A stretch of DNA of 64,000 nt from G963667425 sp963667425 [NCBI: bacterium] (GTDB lineage: Bacteria > UBP6 > UBA1177). This document shows, piece after piece, positions 45,403 to 53,487 of this stretch; the first letter of the stretch is position 1; the number at the start of each line of letters is the position of its first letter. The DNA lies in NCBI GenBank assembly GCA_963667425.1, contig OY763407.1, positions 2,418,001 through 2,482,000 on the forward strand, written 5' to 3'. The translations under genes and the position numbers were made by a program. A model generated the notes under the pieces. That model worked only from the letters and a program-made list of their open reading frames with translations, was not told the origin of the DNA and did not search any database.

Positions 45403-45966
45403 TTATTTTTTAACACGTTCAATATATGTGAATTCTTCTGTACTTACTTTTATTATATCTCCGGAGTTTATAAAGAGCGGAACCATAACATTGCCACCAG
45501 TTACAAGAGTTGCAGGCTTATATGAAGTTGTTACTGTATCTCCTTTAAATCCCGGCTCTGTTTCTGCTATTTCTATAATAACAAACTGAGGCAGCTCAAC
45601 AGATATTGGAGCTCCGTTATAAAAAAGAACTGTAACTTTTTCATTTTCTTTCATATATGCGACAACATCTTCAATAATAGCTGAATCAATTATTATCTGC
45701 TCGAAAGATTCAAGATCCATGAAATGATACATATCTCCATCAGTATAGAGAAATTCCATTTCCTTTTCTTCAAGATCAGGTTTATCAACCTTTTCGCCTG
45801 AGATGAAAGTTCTTTCTGCTATTGAACCTGTAAGGATATTTCTTAACTTGGTTTTAACAACAGCACGTCTTTTTTGCTGAATGTGATTCATTTCTACTAT
45901 TTGAAATGGACTTCCATCTATTTCTATTTTTAATCCGCGTTTGAATTCTGAAGTTGAAATTTGCAT
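45403..45966 (-). CDS. efp: Elongation factor P with atypical tip loop
   Basis: EF-P rescues ribosomes stalled at proline runs. The 187-residue product has all three domains: STSEFKRGLKIEIDGSPFQIVE, TKLRNILTGSIAERTFISGEKV, and the C-terminal FIIEIAETEPGFKGDTVTTS with PLFINSGDIIKV. The tip loop that normally reads KPGKG or KPGRG is QQKRRA here (residues 30-35) and is one residue shorter, so the usual modified Lys or Arg context is lost. Lys32, Arg33 or Arg34 is at the tip. It follows aroQ by 70 nt. Confidence 0.92.
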   Translation of the reverse strand: MQISTSEFKRGLKIEIDGSPFQIVEMNHIQQKRRAVVKTKLRNILTGSIAERTFISGEKVDKPDLEEKEMEFLYTDGDMYHFMDLESFEQIIIDSAIIEDVVAYMKENEKVTVLFYNGAPISVELPQFVIIEIAETEPGFKGDTVTTSYKPATLVTGGNVMVPLFINSGDIIKVSTEEFTYIERVKK

Positions 45967-46036
45967 AAAAACCCCTTAAATTAAAAACTAACACACTAAA
46001 GAAGCATTACTTTATATAATGGATAAGCTGAATTTG

Positions 46037-46501
46037 TCAAGTTAATTGGTCCGTTTTGTCTGAAATCATCAAATCAAGAGCACTTAGGGCAAGAAGGCAG
46101 GAATTTAGTCCGCAGCCTGCTATAATTCCTGATGCCACATCTGAAATCATTGAGTTTTTTCTGAAGTCTTCTCTTTTAAATATGTTTGAAAAATGGAACT
46201 CTATGAACGGTGTTTTTGAAAAGATCAAGGCGTCTCGTATAACGACGCTTGTGTGAGTGTATCCGCCTATATTTACTGCTAATCCGTCAACATTTTGCAG
46301 AGAGGAAATGTGTTTTGCTATTTCTCCTTCGTTATAACTCGAAAAAAAAGTTATTTCGTATTTTTCTTCAGAAAAAGTTTTTTTTATTTTTTTTATCAGA
46401 TTTTCTTTAGACCATCGTCCATAGTGTTCGGATTCTCTTTCTCCTGCTATTTCTACAAGAGGACCTTCTATTATTTCAAAAACTATTTTTCCGTTTTTCA
46501 T
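46037..46501 (-). CDS. aroQ: Type II 3-dehydroquinate dehydratase
   Basis: Shikimate-pathway enzyme converting 3-dehydroquinate to 3-dehydroshikimate. The 154-residue product has the lid GERESEHYG (Arg22, Tyr27), NEGEIAKHI, NIGGYTHTSVVIRDAL and EFHFSNIFKREDFRKNS, so the catalytic Arg, Tyr and His are kept. The first motif GPNLNLLG is changed to GPLVEIAG, losing a normally conserved active-site Asn. Its ATG overlaps the preceding stop (ATGA). aroQ next to efp is a common arrangement. Confidence 0.9.
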   Translation of the reverse strand: MKNGKIVFEIIEGPLVEIAGERESEHYGRWSKENLIKKIKKTFSEEKYEITFFSSYNEGEIAKHISSLQNVDGLAVNIGGYTHTSVVIRDALIFSKTPFIEFHFSNIFKREDFRKNSMISDVASGIIAGCGLNSCLLALSALDLMISDKTDQLT

Positions 46502-46821
46502 CTATTGTTATATTCCTTAATAAATTCTGATTTCATATACAATATTTTTGATGTGTTGGAGTTTTTCTTTATTTTCCCTGCGAAAACACTATCTTTCATA
46601 AGTATTGCCAGATATTTTTCTTTACCGGTTTCAAAAAGAATGTGTGCTTCGGGAGTTTTGGTGTTAAGCATTGTCAGATATGGAAAAATTGGCTGTAATT
46701 CAGAAAAATCCTTGTTTTCATTAAAAAAACCGTCTGAATTTACAAAGATTGTGTTTTCAAAAAAATCTAAAAATTCTGATTTTAAAGAACTTTTATTTCT
46801 TTCCATTTTATTTCTGCCCAT
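46498..46821 (-). CDS. Small protein of unknown function
   Basis: Up to 107 residues; the exact start is unclear (ATG at 46821 or 46806; neither has a good ribosome site, and both overlap the preceding gene). The C-terminus overlaps the aroQ start by four bases, the strongest sign that it is real. It has a helix-strand pattern (LKSEFLDFFENTIFVNS, AHILFETGKEKYLAILMKD) and no signal or membrane segment. No family recognised. Confidence 0.65.
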   Translation of the reverse strand: MGRNKMERNKSSLKSEFLDFFENTIFVNSDGFFNENKDFSELQPIFPYLTMLNTKTPEAHILFETGKEKYLAILMKDSVFAGKIKKNSNTSKILYMKSEFIKEYNNR

Positions 46822-46991
46822 AAGAGTAGGGTGTATGCCGATTTTAAATCTCCCTGAGAAGCTTTTAATGCCACTTTTGCAACATTAGATAAGAAAGGCT
46901 CATTCATGGATAATGAAAGTGCCATTTCTGAAGCTCTTTTCCAGTTTCTTTGTTTAAGAGCTATAAGCATCATTGTTTCAGTGATCATCAA
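46782..46991 (-). CDS. Small helical protein of unknown function
   Basis: A 69-residue, mostly helical protein (ALKQRNWKRASEMALSLSM, NVAKVALKASQGDLKSAYTL), reminiscent of a single TPR-like hairpin pair. It is the first gene of the minus-strand operon. TTG at 46991 has GAGGA 9 nt upstream; an ATG directly follows at 46988. It overlaps the next ORF by 25-40 nt. Confidence 0.6.
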   Translation of the reverse strand: MMITETMMLIALKQRNWKRASEMALSLSMNEPFLSNVAKVALKASQGDLKSAYTLLLWAEIKWKEIKVL

Positions 46992-47021
46992 AATACTGTT
47001 TCCTCAAAAAAACACTTGAAA

Positions 47022-47050
47022 AAACTAGCAGAAAATTAAATTACAGTCAA
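47022..47050 (-). promoter_or_regulatory. Promoter of the 11-gene minus-strand operon
   Basis: On the minus strand TTGACT (47045-47050), 17 bp, TAGTTT (47022-47027), 30 bp before the first start codon. Its -35 is only 12 bp from the divergent purH -35, so the two promoters share regulatory space. Confidence 0.6.
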
Positions 47051-47062
47051 GAAAAGTTGCTT

Positions 47063-47090
47063 TTGAGAGCCCTTTTGTTAAGAATACTAT
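47063..47090 (+). promoter_or_regulatory. Promoter of purH
   Basis: TTGAGA (47063-47068), 16 bp, TACTAT (47085-47090), 30 bp before the purH ATG. Divergent to the operon on the other strand. Confidence 0.55.
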
Positions 47091-47120
47091 GGTGGCTGTT
47101 TAATTTGTCGGAGAAATTTT

Positions 47121-48683
47121 ATGTTACGGGTTAGAAGAGCTCTTTTAAGTGTTTATGATAAAACGGGCATTACTTCTTTTGCAAGTGAGCTTGTAAAAAT
47201 GGGTGTTGAAATATATTCAACAGGCGGAACCTACAGAATGCTTTCTGAATCAGGTATTAATGCACTTAAAATTGAGGATTATACAGGTTTCCCTGAAATG
47301 ATGGGTGGCAGAGTAAAGACACTTCATCCTAAGATTCATGGTGGAATCCTTGCAAATAGTTCTGTTCCTGAGCACATTGAAAGTATGAACACTCACGGTA
47401 TTCTGAGATTTGATATGGTTGTTGTCAATCTTTATCCATTCAGAGAGGCTGTAGAAAAGGGCAAATCTTTTGAAGATATAATAGAAAATATCGATATTGG
47501 CGGTCCTTCCATGGTTCGTTCTGCAGCAAAAAATTTTAAAGACACAGTTGTTGTTACTTCTCCGGATGATTACTATTTAACAGCTTCGGAAATGGAAAAA
47601 AATGATGGCGGTATTTCTTTGGAAACGAGATACGCTTTTGCTATGAAAGCTTTTTCTCTTACAGCTCTTTATGACGGTTATATTTCAAGCTATTTTTCAA
47701 GTGTCGACTGCCGAGGCAATGTTGTTAAAAATGAACCGGACATAATTACGCTTCAGTTTACAAAAATAAAAGATTTGAGATATGGAGAAAATCCTCATCA
47801 ATTGGCTGCTATTTATAAAGATACAGCCTCTTCAACAGGAACTCTGATTTCGGCTAAACAGCTTTCAGGAAAAGAGCTTTCATTTAATAATTATCTGGAT
47901 CTTGAGGCTGCCAAAAATTTTGTTCTTGAATTTGATGAACCTGTTGCATGTATTATGAAACATACAGTTCCGTGCGGTGCGGCAGTTGGAGCAAATCCTG
48001 AAGATGCCTATAGAAAAGCCCGTGAATGTGATCCGGTTTCTTCTTTTGGTTCAATAGTCGGCTTTAATAGAGAGGTTGATGAGAATGCTGCAAATGCAAT
48101 TAAAGAAATTTTTACAGAAGTAGTTATTGCTCCTTCTTTTACAGATGACGCAGTCAAATTACTTTCCAGAAAGAAAAATCTTAGAATCATAGAACTTGGC
48201 ACACCATGTCTTTCTCCTGAAATGGACTGGGAAGTGAAAAAAATTTCTGGAGGATTGCTGCTTCAGAATAGAGATAGCTACATTGTCAGTTCTGATGATT
48301 TTCAGATAGTTACAAAAAGAAAACCTACAGAAACCGAAATGGTTGATATGCTTTTCGGGCAGAAAGTTGTGAAGCATGTAAAATCAAATGCCATAGTGCT
48401 TGTTGCCAATGGGGTGACAGTTGGTATAGGCTCCGGTCAGATGTCACGAATAGATTCTCTTAATATTGCAGCTTCAAAAGCCCTGAAACCTATTTCCGGT
48501 GCTGTTTTAGCTTCAGATGCGTATTTTCCTTTTAGAGATAGTATTGACAAAGCTGCCGAACTTGGTATAAAAGCAATAATACAGCCTGGCGGTTCCGTTA
48601 GAGATTCTGAAGTCATCGAAGCTGCTGATGAGTACGGTATGACTATGGTTTTTACAGGAAAAAGAAGTTTTAGACACCTGTGA
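47121..48683 (+). CDS. purH: Bifunctional AICAR transformylase / IMP cyclohydrolase
   Basis: Catalyses the last two steps of IMP synthesis. The 520-residue product has the MGS-like cyclohydrolase domain at the N-terminus (RRALLSVYDKTGI, YSTGGTYRML, GGRVKTLHPKIHGGIL, NIDIGGPSMVRSAAKN) and the transformylase domain (RYGENPHQLAA, GKELSFNNYLDLEAA, KHTVPCGAAVG, GSGQMSRIDS, DAYFPFRDSID). The usual KHxNPCG motif reads KHTVPCG, a mild change next to the catalytic Lys-His. Length is standard. GGAG lies before the ATG. The Hsp20-like gene follows after 6 nt. Confidence 0.98.
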   Translation: MLRVRRALLSVYDKTGITSFASELVKMGVEIYSTGGTYRMLSESGINALKIEDYTGFPEMMGGRVKTLHPKIHGGILANSSVPEHIESMNTHGILRFDMVVVNLYPFREAVEKGKSFEDIIENIDIGGPSMVRSAAKNFKDTVVVTSPDDYYLTASEMEKNDGGISLETRYAFAMKAFSLTALYDGYISSYFSSVDCRGNVVKNEPDIITLQFTKIKDLRYGENPHQLAAIYKDTASSTGTLISAKQLSGKELSFNNYLDLEAAKNFVLEFDEPVACIMKHTVPCGAAVGANPEDAYRKARECDPVSSFGSIVGFNREVDENAANAIKEIFTEVVIAPSFTDDAVKLLSRKKNLRIIELGTPCLSPEMDWEVKKISGGLLLQNRDSYIVSSDDFQIVTKRKPTETEMVDMLFGQKVVKHVKSNAIVLVANGVTVGIGSGQMSRIDSLNIAASKALKPISGAVLASDAYFPFRDSIDKAAELGIKAIIQPGGSVRDSEVIEAADEYGMTMVFTGKRSFRHL

Positions 48684-48689
48684 GGTAAC

Positions 48690-49094
48690 ATGAAGATATC
48701 AAAACTTGTAGAACTAAAAGAAAGTATTGACAAGGTTGTTGGTCGCTATATTTCTGAAATAGATGAAGAGATGTCTCAGAAGGAACAGGATGTGGGGATT
48801 ATTTCTCCACCTGTAGATATATATATAGATAAGAATCGTCAGATAGCGTTTATGGAAACGCCGGGAATGGATGTTGATTCTGTGAGTATAACTCATAAAG
48901 ATAATGAACTTTACTTTAAAGCTTCAAAAATAAAACCGGCGCCTTCAGGAAGAAGATACATAAAAATGGATCGAGTCCATGGCGAATATGCCAGAACTTT
49001 TCCTCTCAGCGCAAAAGGACGTCAGATAGAAAATATCGACTATTCATACAGATATGGCGTTGTAAAAATAACGGTTCAATTTTCGGAGGTATAA
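48690..49094 (+). CDS. Hsp20/alpha-crystallin-like small protein
   Basis: A 134-residue protein whose residues about 39-130 match the alpha-crystallin fold: PPVDIYIDKNRQIAFMETPG, NELYFKASKIK, RVHGEYARTFPLSAKG, and the ending YRYGVVKITVQFSEV. Small heat-shock proteins hold unfolding proteins. The N-terminus is short, and the C-terminal IxI tail used for oligomer assembly is missing, so it may be a dimeric or specialised member. It lies 6 nt after purH and 1 nt before the next gene, so it is not in a stress operon. Confidence 0.75.
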   Translation: MKISKLVELKESIDKVVGRYISEIDEEMSQKEQDVGIISPPVDIYIDKNRQIAFMETPGMDVDSVSITHKDNELYFKASKIKPAPSGRRYIKMDRVHGEYARTFPLSAKGRQIENIDYSYRYGVVKITVQFSEV

Positions 49095-49095
49095 A

Positions 49096-49452
49096 GTGCG
49101 TTTGATAATTTTTTTTCTGCTGATCTTTTCTTTTCCGACAGTTTATGCTGAGAAGGACGAGACACCTTCGGTTAATGTTAATTGTAACATGACAAAAGAA
49201 GATTCCAGTTGCAAAATAGCAATAAAAGAGCCTTTTGCTTTAAATAATGAAGCACCCTTTAAGTTTAAATTACAAAATGACAAGGGCGATACTGTTGAAA
49301 ATATTACAAAATCTCAGTTTGCTGGAGATGGAAAACATAGTTTTGAGTATAAAACCAAAACAGTTGCAAAGCATTACTCCTACTGGTTTGTTGCGTGTAA
49401 ATATGAAGATGGAAAAGTTAAAGCATGCAAAACTTTTAAAGGTGAAAAATAG
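49096..49452 (+). CDS. Small exported protein of unknown function
   Basis: A 118-residue protein with a signal peptide ending FPTVYAEKDE. The GTG start at 49096 has GGAGG 6 nt upstream. The mature part contains three Cys (NCNMTKEDSSC, FVACKYEDGKVKAC) and looks like a small beta-sandwich. It is co-transcribed with the Hsp20-like gene. No family recognised. Confidence 0.75.
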   Translation: MRLIIFFLLIFSFPTVYAEKDETPSVNVNCNMTKEDSSCKIAIKEPFALNNEAPFKFKLQNDKGDTVENITKSQFAGDGKHSFEYKTKTVAKHYSYWFVACKYEDGKVKACKTFKGEK

Positions 49453-49472
49453 AATTTTATTGGAGATATTTT

Positions 49473-50375
49473 ATGGGGATCTTAAAAGAGATTACTTCTG
49501 TAATAAAAGATAAAGCCAAGGATGAGATCCTTCTTTATATAAAAAAACTGCAGGAGGAAAACGAAAAAAAGGAAGATGTGGAAAAAGCTGAAGAAGTCTC
49601 TCAGCAGAAAACGCCTGTTGTGGAAGAAAATGTAATTGAAAAAGAACCTGAAGTACTTATTCCTGAGCAGAAAAAAGAAGAATTTCTTCCTAGAATATGT
49701 AAAGAGGATATTTACAAGGTAAATATAAAAATAACAGGAAATAAAATACCTGTCGACATCGATTTTACAGATTCACTTCAGCAGCTTAGTGAAGAAGAGC
49801 TGGCTTTTTACTTAAAAATTTATTTTTATTCTTTCACACAAAAGAAAAATTTCGGTTATGTTGGAAAAACTCTCCGTAAAAAACTCAGAATTTCTGATGA
49901 AGAACATGACGAATTTATTGCAAAAATGGAAAAGCTTGAACAAAGAGGGCTTTTGATTACAGAAGAAGTTTCTCAAACTCAAACTGTCTATGTTCTTTAT
50001 ATGCCTTATGATGAAGAAATAATGGAAAAGGTTGCAGGCACTACTCCAAAAATGAAGGAACGACCAGCAAGTAAATCTTCGGATAAATCAGGAAATCATA
50101 GTCCAGGTAGGCCTGAAACAGGTATGGATGATGATGCTTTAATGAAAGCTTATAACACTTTTGTTTCTCTGGAAATAGATAAAGCTAAAATGAGAGTTGG
50201 AAGAAGTAATTTTGATAGAATATATATGGAAGCAGTTAAGTATATAGATAAAAGATATGGTTTTCAGATCCTTTCCAATAATGAGAAAATGAAAGAGTAT
50301 CTTACACAGTATTATGTTTCTGCTTTTGATATCCCCTCTTTTGAAGAGTGGAAACGTGGAAATGGAAAGAGGTAA
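49473..50375 (+). CDS. Coiled-coil protein with winged-helix-like middle, unknown
   Basis: A 300-residue soluble protein. Residues 1-75 are a Lys/Glu-rich coiled coil and linker. Residues about 105-175 (LSEEELAFYLKIYFYSFTQ, then KLRISDEEHDEFIAKMEKLE and RGLLITEE) look like a DnaD or replication-initiator type winged helix. A Ser/Gly/Pro-rich linker follows and then a helical domain (about 220-295, MKAYNTFVSLEIDKAKMRVG). Possibly DNA-binding; this is by eye only. It starts 20 nt after the exported protein gene with TTGGAG upstream. Confidence 0.7.
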   Translation: MGILKEITSVIKDKAKDEILLYIKKLQEENEKKEDVEKAEEVSQQKTPVVEENVIEKEPEVLIPEQKKEEFLPRICKEDIYKVNIKITGNKIPVDIDFTDSLQQLSEEELAFYLKIYFYSFTQKKNFGYVGKTLRKKLRISDEEHDEFIAKMEKLEQRGLLITEEVSQTQTVYVLYMPYDEEIMEKVAGTTPKMKERPASKSSDKSGNHSPGRPETGMDDDALMKAYNTFVSLEIDKAKMRVGRSNFDRIYMEAVKYIDKRYGFQILSNNEKMKEYLTQYYVSAFDIPSFEEWKRGNGKR

Positions 50376-50377
50376 TT

Positions 50378-50611
50378 ATGGAAGAGAAAATATATCTTAA
50401 ATCTGTAAATGATATAGACATAAAGCTTCTATTCTGCAAATCAAATTTTCAGTGGAAACTTCTTGCTGAAAAATATGAAGAAGCCAGAAAAAGAGTTGAA
50501 GATTATTACGGTGACAATATTCCTGAATCAATAACTGCGGCATTAGAGACACTTAGAGCTCATTTAGTAGAAAAAAAAGCTGAACTTCCAGAACAGGATC
50601 TTTTGGTATGA
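50378..50611 (+). CDS. Small helical protein of unknown function
   Basis: A 77-residue acidic protein (MEEKIYLKSVNDIDIKLLF at its N-terminus) predicted all-helical after residue 25. The ATG at 50378 has AAGAGG 6 nt upstream and lies 2 nt after the previous stop; an in-frame ATG at 50348 inside that gene is rejected. It ends the purH operon. No family recognised. Confidence 0.7.
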   Translation: MEEKIYLKSVNDIDIKLLFCKSNFQWKLLAEKYEEARKRVEDYYGDNIPESITAALETLRAHLVEKKAELPEQDLLV

Positions 50612-50673
50612 AAGAAATATCGATGGTTTTTCTCTATGATTTCAAGTACAACTGTTTTTTTGTAAAAAAATTG

Positions 50674-50701
50674 TTGACGCAGGTTTTTTTTAGGGTATAA
50701 A
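50674..50701 (+). promoter_or_regulatory. Promoter of the tRNA-Val/tRNA-Asp transcript
   Basis: TTGACG (50674-50679), 16 bp, TATAAA (50696-50701), 10 bp before the tRNA-Val 5' end. The first bases of the transcript would lie almost at the mature tRNA end. Confidence 0.75.
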
Positions 50702-50711
50702 TAGCTGCGTT

Positions 50712-50787
50712 GGGTGGTTAGCTCAGCTGGGAGAGCATCGGCCTTACAAGCCGAGGGTCACAGGTTCGATCCCTGTACCACCTACCA
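50712..50787 (+). tRNA. tRNA-Val (anticodon TAC)
   Basis: Acceptor GGGTGGT pairs with ACCACCT (first pair G-T), the anticodon stem TCGGC/GCCGA encloses CTTACAA, and the anticodon TAC is at 50745-50747. CCA is encoded. Confidence 0.97.
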
Positions 50788-50819
50788 TCTTTGGCTTTTT
50801 GAAAGCCTGCCTTTTTGGT

Positions 50820-50896
<77 letters not shown>

Positions 50897-50938
50897 TTTT
50901 TTTTGTTTTTTCTAATAAATAATATAAAGAGTAAAAAA

Positions 50939-52087
50939 ATGAGAGCTTTCTATGTAGTACTTGATAGCTTCGGAATTGGCGCATCTAAAGATTCTGCCTC
51001 TTTTGGAGATTCAGGTAGTGATACATTAGGACATATTGCGTCTAAAGTACCAAATTTTTCTCTTCCTATGCTTGAAAGTATGGGTCTTGGAATTTTAAAG
51101 ACACATCCATCAATTAAAGGTCTTCAGACATTAAACACCTATGTGGCCAGGCTTGAAGAGGTATCTGCAAGCAAAGATACAACTGCCGGTCATTGGGAAA
51201 TGATGGGAATTAAGCTTGAAAAGCCATTTCCACGTTATTCTGAGGGATTTCCTAAAGAAATTATGGATGAATTTACAGAGCGTACCGGCTATGGATGGAT
51301 AGGTAATATCCCGGCATCAGGTACAGTGATTCTTGATCAGATGGGCGAAGAACACCTAAATACAGGAAAACTTATCTGCTATACATCGGCTGATTCAGTT
51401 TTTCAGATAGCGGCACATGTTGATGTCGTTTCTTTGGAAGAGCTTTACCGTGTCTGCAAAATCACAAGAGAACTTATGGATAAATATAATGTCGGGAGAG
51501 TTATTGCCAGACCTTTCGCAGGAACACCAGGTAAGTTTTTCAGGCTTAATGAAAAGAGGCATGATTATTCTGTAAAACCTATTAAAAGAGTTTATATTGA
51601 AGATTTGCAGGAAAAGGGTATCGAGACTGTTTCTGTAGGAAAGATTTATGATATTTTTGTTGGTGCAGGTCTCAATAAACAGATTCATACAGACAATAAT
51701 ATTGATGGTATGAATAAACTTCTTGAACTTGCCAAGACAGAACCTGGTAACAGTTTTATCTTTGTTAATCTGGTTGAGTTCGATTCTGTTTACGGTCACA
51801 GAAGAAATACTGAAGGTTATTATTCGGCATTAAGAGATTTTGATTCTTTTCTGGAAAGATTTCTGCCTCAAATGAAAAAAGATGATTATCTTTTCATTAC
51901 AGCAGATCATGGATGTGATCCTGAATTTCCTGGCTCAGACCATACCAGAGAAGATGTTCCTATGATAGTTTATTCTCCATCTTTTAAATCTTTCAAAAAT
52001 CTTGGAACATTAAAAGGTTTTATGAGAGGTGGGGCAACAGTGCTTAATCTTTTTGGAATCAGCAGTGATTCAGAGCCGCTTTTCTGA
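50939..52087 (+). CDS. deoB: Phosphopentomutase
   Basis: Interconverts ribose 1- and 5-phosphate (and deoxy forms) in nucleoside salvage. The 382-residue product belongs to the alkaline phosphatase superfamily: AFYVVLDSFGIGASKD, GDSGSDTLGHIA, SASKDTTAGHWEMMG (catalytic Thr), NLVEFDSVYGHRRN, and TADHGCDPEFPGSDHTRED with metal-binding Asp/His. The ATG at 50939 (MRAFYVVLD) fits the family N-terminus; an in-frame ATG at 50903 would start inside a T-rich stretch. It lies 42 nt after tRNA-Asp without a promoter of its own. Confidence 0.96.
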   Translation: MRAFYVVLDSFGIGASKDSASFGDSGSDTLGHIASKVPNFSLPMLESMGLGILKTHPSIKGLQTLNTYVARLEEVSASKDTTAGHWEMMGIKLEKPFPRYSEGFPKEIMDEFTERTGYGWIGNIPASGTVILDQMGEEHLNTGKLICYTSADSVFQIAAHVDVVSLEELYRVCKITRELMDKYNVGRVIARPFAGTPGKFFRLNEKRHDYSVKPIKRVYIEDLQEKGIETVSVGKIYDIFVGAGLNKQIHTDNNIDGMNKLLELAKTEPGNSFIFVNLVEFDSVYGHRRNTEGYYSALRDFDSFLERFLPQMKKDDYLFITADHGCDPEFPGSDHTREDVPMIVYSPSFKSFKNLGTLKGFMRGGATVLNLFGISSDSEPLF

Positions 52088-52126
52088 TAAAAACATAAAA
52101 TGCCTTTTATATTCCTGCCAGCCTGT

Positions 52127-52172
52127 AAAAGTTATTTTTATTTAATTAATAAAGGGTTCATAACTTTTTTTT
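52127..52172 (+). terminator. A/T-rich terminator after deoB
   Basis: Nested hairpin: AAAAGTTAT (52127-52135) with ATAACTTTT (52160-52168) and, inside, TTTATT with AATAAA; a run of T follows. Weak stem but placed correctly between deoB and the next promoter. Confidence 0.55.
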
Positions 52173-52189
52173 ATCTTTTGGTTCTAAGT

Positions 52190-52218
52190 TTGACAAACCG
52201 TTTTTTATCCATTAGAAT
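52190..52218 (+). promoter_or_regulatory. Promoter of the PP2C-transglycosylase operon
   Basis: TTGACA (52190-52195), 17 bp, TAGAAT (52213-52218), 23 bp before the ATG at 52242. Confidence 0.75.
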
Positions 52219-52241
52219 TCTTAAAAATATTTTGGTGTGTC

Positions 52242-53486
52242 ATGAAATTTGTTTGTAGCGTTGTTTCTGAAATTGGTCAGGTTAGAACAAAAAATGAGGA
52301 CAGTTTTCTTGCTGATATAGCTAAGAATCTCTTTATAGTTGCCGATGGAATGGGTGGAGAAGCCGAAGGTGAAGTGGCTTCCAAAATGGCTGTTGAAGAG
52401 ATTCTTTCCTACATATCTGAAAACTACTCTATAGTTGATTTTTATAGAATGACAGGTTCTACTGAAAATAGAAAAAAACTTCAGAATATGCTTGTCGCAG
52501 CTGTATTGAAAGCTAATTCAAAAATATATAAATATTCATCTAAATATAAAGGAAACAAGAGAGTAGGCTCAACGGTTACTCTTTTTATGGGAGTTGGTAA
52601 CAGCGGATTCATGGTTCATGCCGGCGATTCCAGATTTTACCTTATAAGAGAAGGTGAGGTTGCAAAACTCTCCACAGATCACAATATTCAAAGTGAATAT
52701 CTTGCAAAGTATGCCCGTTCGGCAGATGAAATAGATGAAAAATACTTGGGAATGCTTACAAAAGCTCTTGGTATAACTGAATTTATAGATCCTGAAAGTA
52801 TAACTTTCGATTTAATGGCTGGTGATAGAATATGTCTTTGCAGCGATGGAGTTCATAAATATCTTGATTTGCTTCCAAGAGAAGATATGGTTGCTCTTTT
52901 TTCTTCAGATGTTGCTTTTGATAAGGAAAAAGAAGAAAACAACCTTAGAGGTGTTGCTGATAATTTAAGAACAATAGCTGAAGAATTTGGTGCTGATGAT
53001 AACTATACTGCTATAATGATTTCTGCTTTTGATAATGAAGAGTCAACACTTGAGGGCTCAAAAGAGTTACAAATAAAGCTTGCCGTTATGCGTAATTCCG
53101 ATATTTTCAGTCAGCTTACCTATCCTGAACTACTCAAAATTATGGAAATAGGGCGAATAAAAACAGCTAACAAATATGATATAATTACCTCTAAAAACGA
53201 AAATGATGATTCTTCGGAGCTGATGATAATTATTGACGGCAAAGTTTCAATTCTAGAAAAGTCAATAATTCGTGCTACTTTAGGACCAGGTAAATATCTT
53301 GGAGAAATATCTGTGATTGAAGGGACGAAACTTCAGTCAAAGATATTTGTTGATGAAGCGACAACCATTTTTTCCATAACACGGGAAGAACTTCACAGTA
53401 TGATGAAAAAGGAACCAAAAATAGCAGCAAAAATCCTTTGGGAAATCTCAGCATCTCTTGCAAAACGTCTAAAAGATAAGTTTTAG
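52242..53486 (+). CDS. PP2C phosphatase fused to a CRP-like cNMP-binding domain
   Basis: A 414-residue soluble protein. Residues 1-265 are a PP2C Ser/Thr phosphatase with metal-binding motifs VADGMGG, HAGDSRFYLIREGEV, LCSDGVHKYL and GADDNYTAIMI all intact. Residues about 280-412 form a cyclic-nucleotide-binding fold (ELMIIIDGKVSILE, LGPGKYLGEISVIEG). In the phosphate-binding cassette the Arg that holds the cyclic phosphate is not present (TKLQSK instead), so the domain may bind another ligand or none. No strong ribosome site is seen. The transglycosylase gene begins 1 nt after its stop. Confidence 0.88.
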   Translation: MKFVCSVVSEIGQVRTKNEDSFLADIAKNLFIVADGMGGEAEGEVASKMAVEEILSYISENYSIVDFYRMTGSTENRKKLQNMLVAAVLKANSKIYKYSSKYKGNKRVGSTVTLFMGVGNSGFMVHAGDSRFYLIREGEVAKLSTDHNIQSEYLAKYARSADEIDEKYLGMLTKALGITEFIDPESITFDLMAGDRICLCSDGVHKYLDLLPREDMVALFSSDVAFDKEKEENNLRGVADNLRTIAEEFGADDNYTAIMISAFDNEESTLEGSKELQIKLAVMRNSDIFSQLTYPELLKIMEIGRIKTANKYDIITSKNENDDSSELMIIIDGKVSILEKSIIRATLGPGKYLGEISVIEGTKLQSKIFVDEATTIFSITREELHSMMKKEPKIAAKILWEISASLAKRLKDKF

Positions 53487-53487
53487 T

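Noticed and set aside
46498-46991. One frameshifted gene made of the two small ORFs before aroQ
   Set aside because: Joining the frames gives no recognisable protein, and both ends show normal operon-style overlaps.
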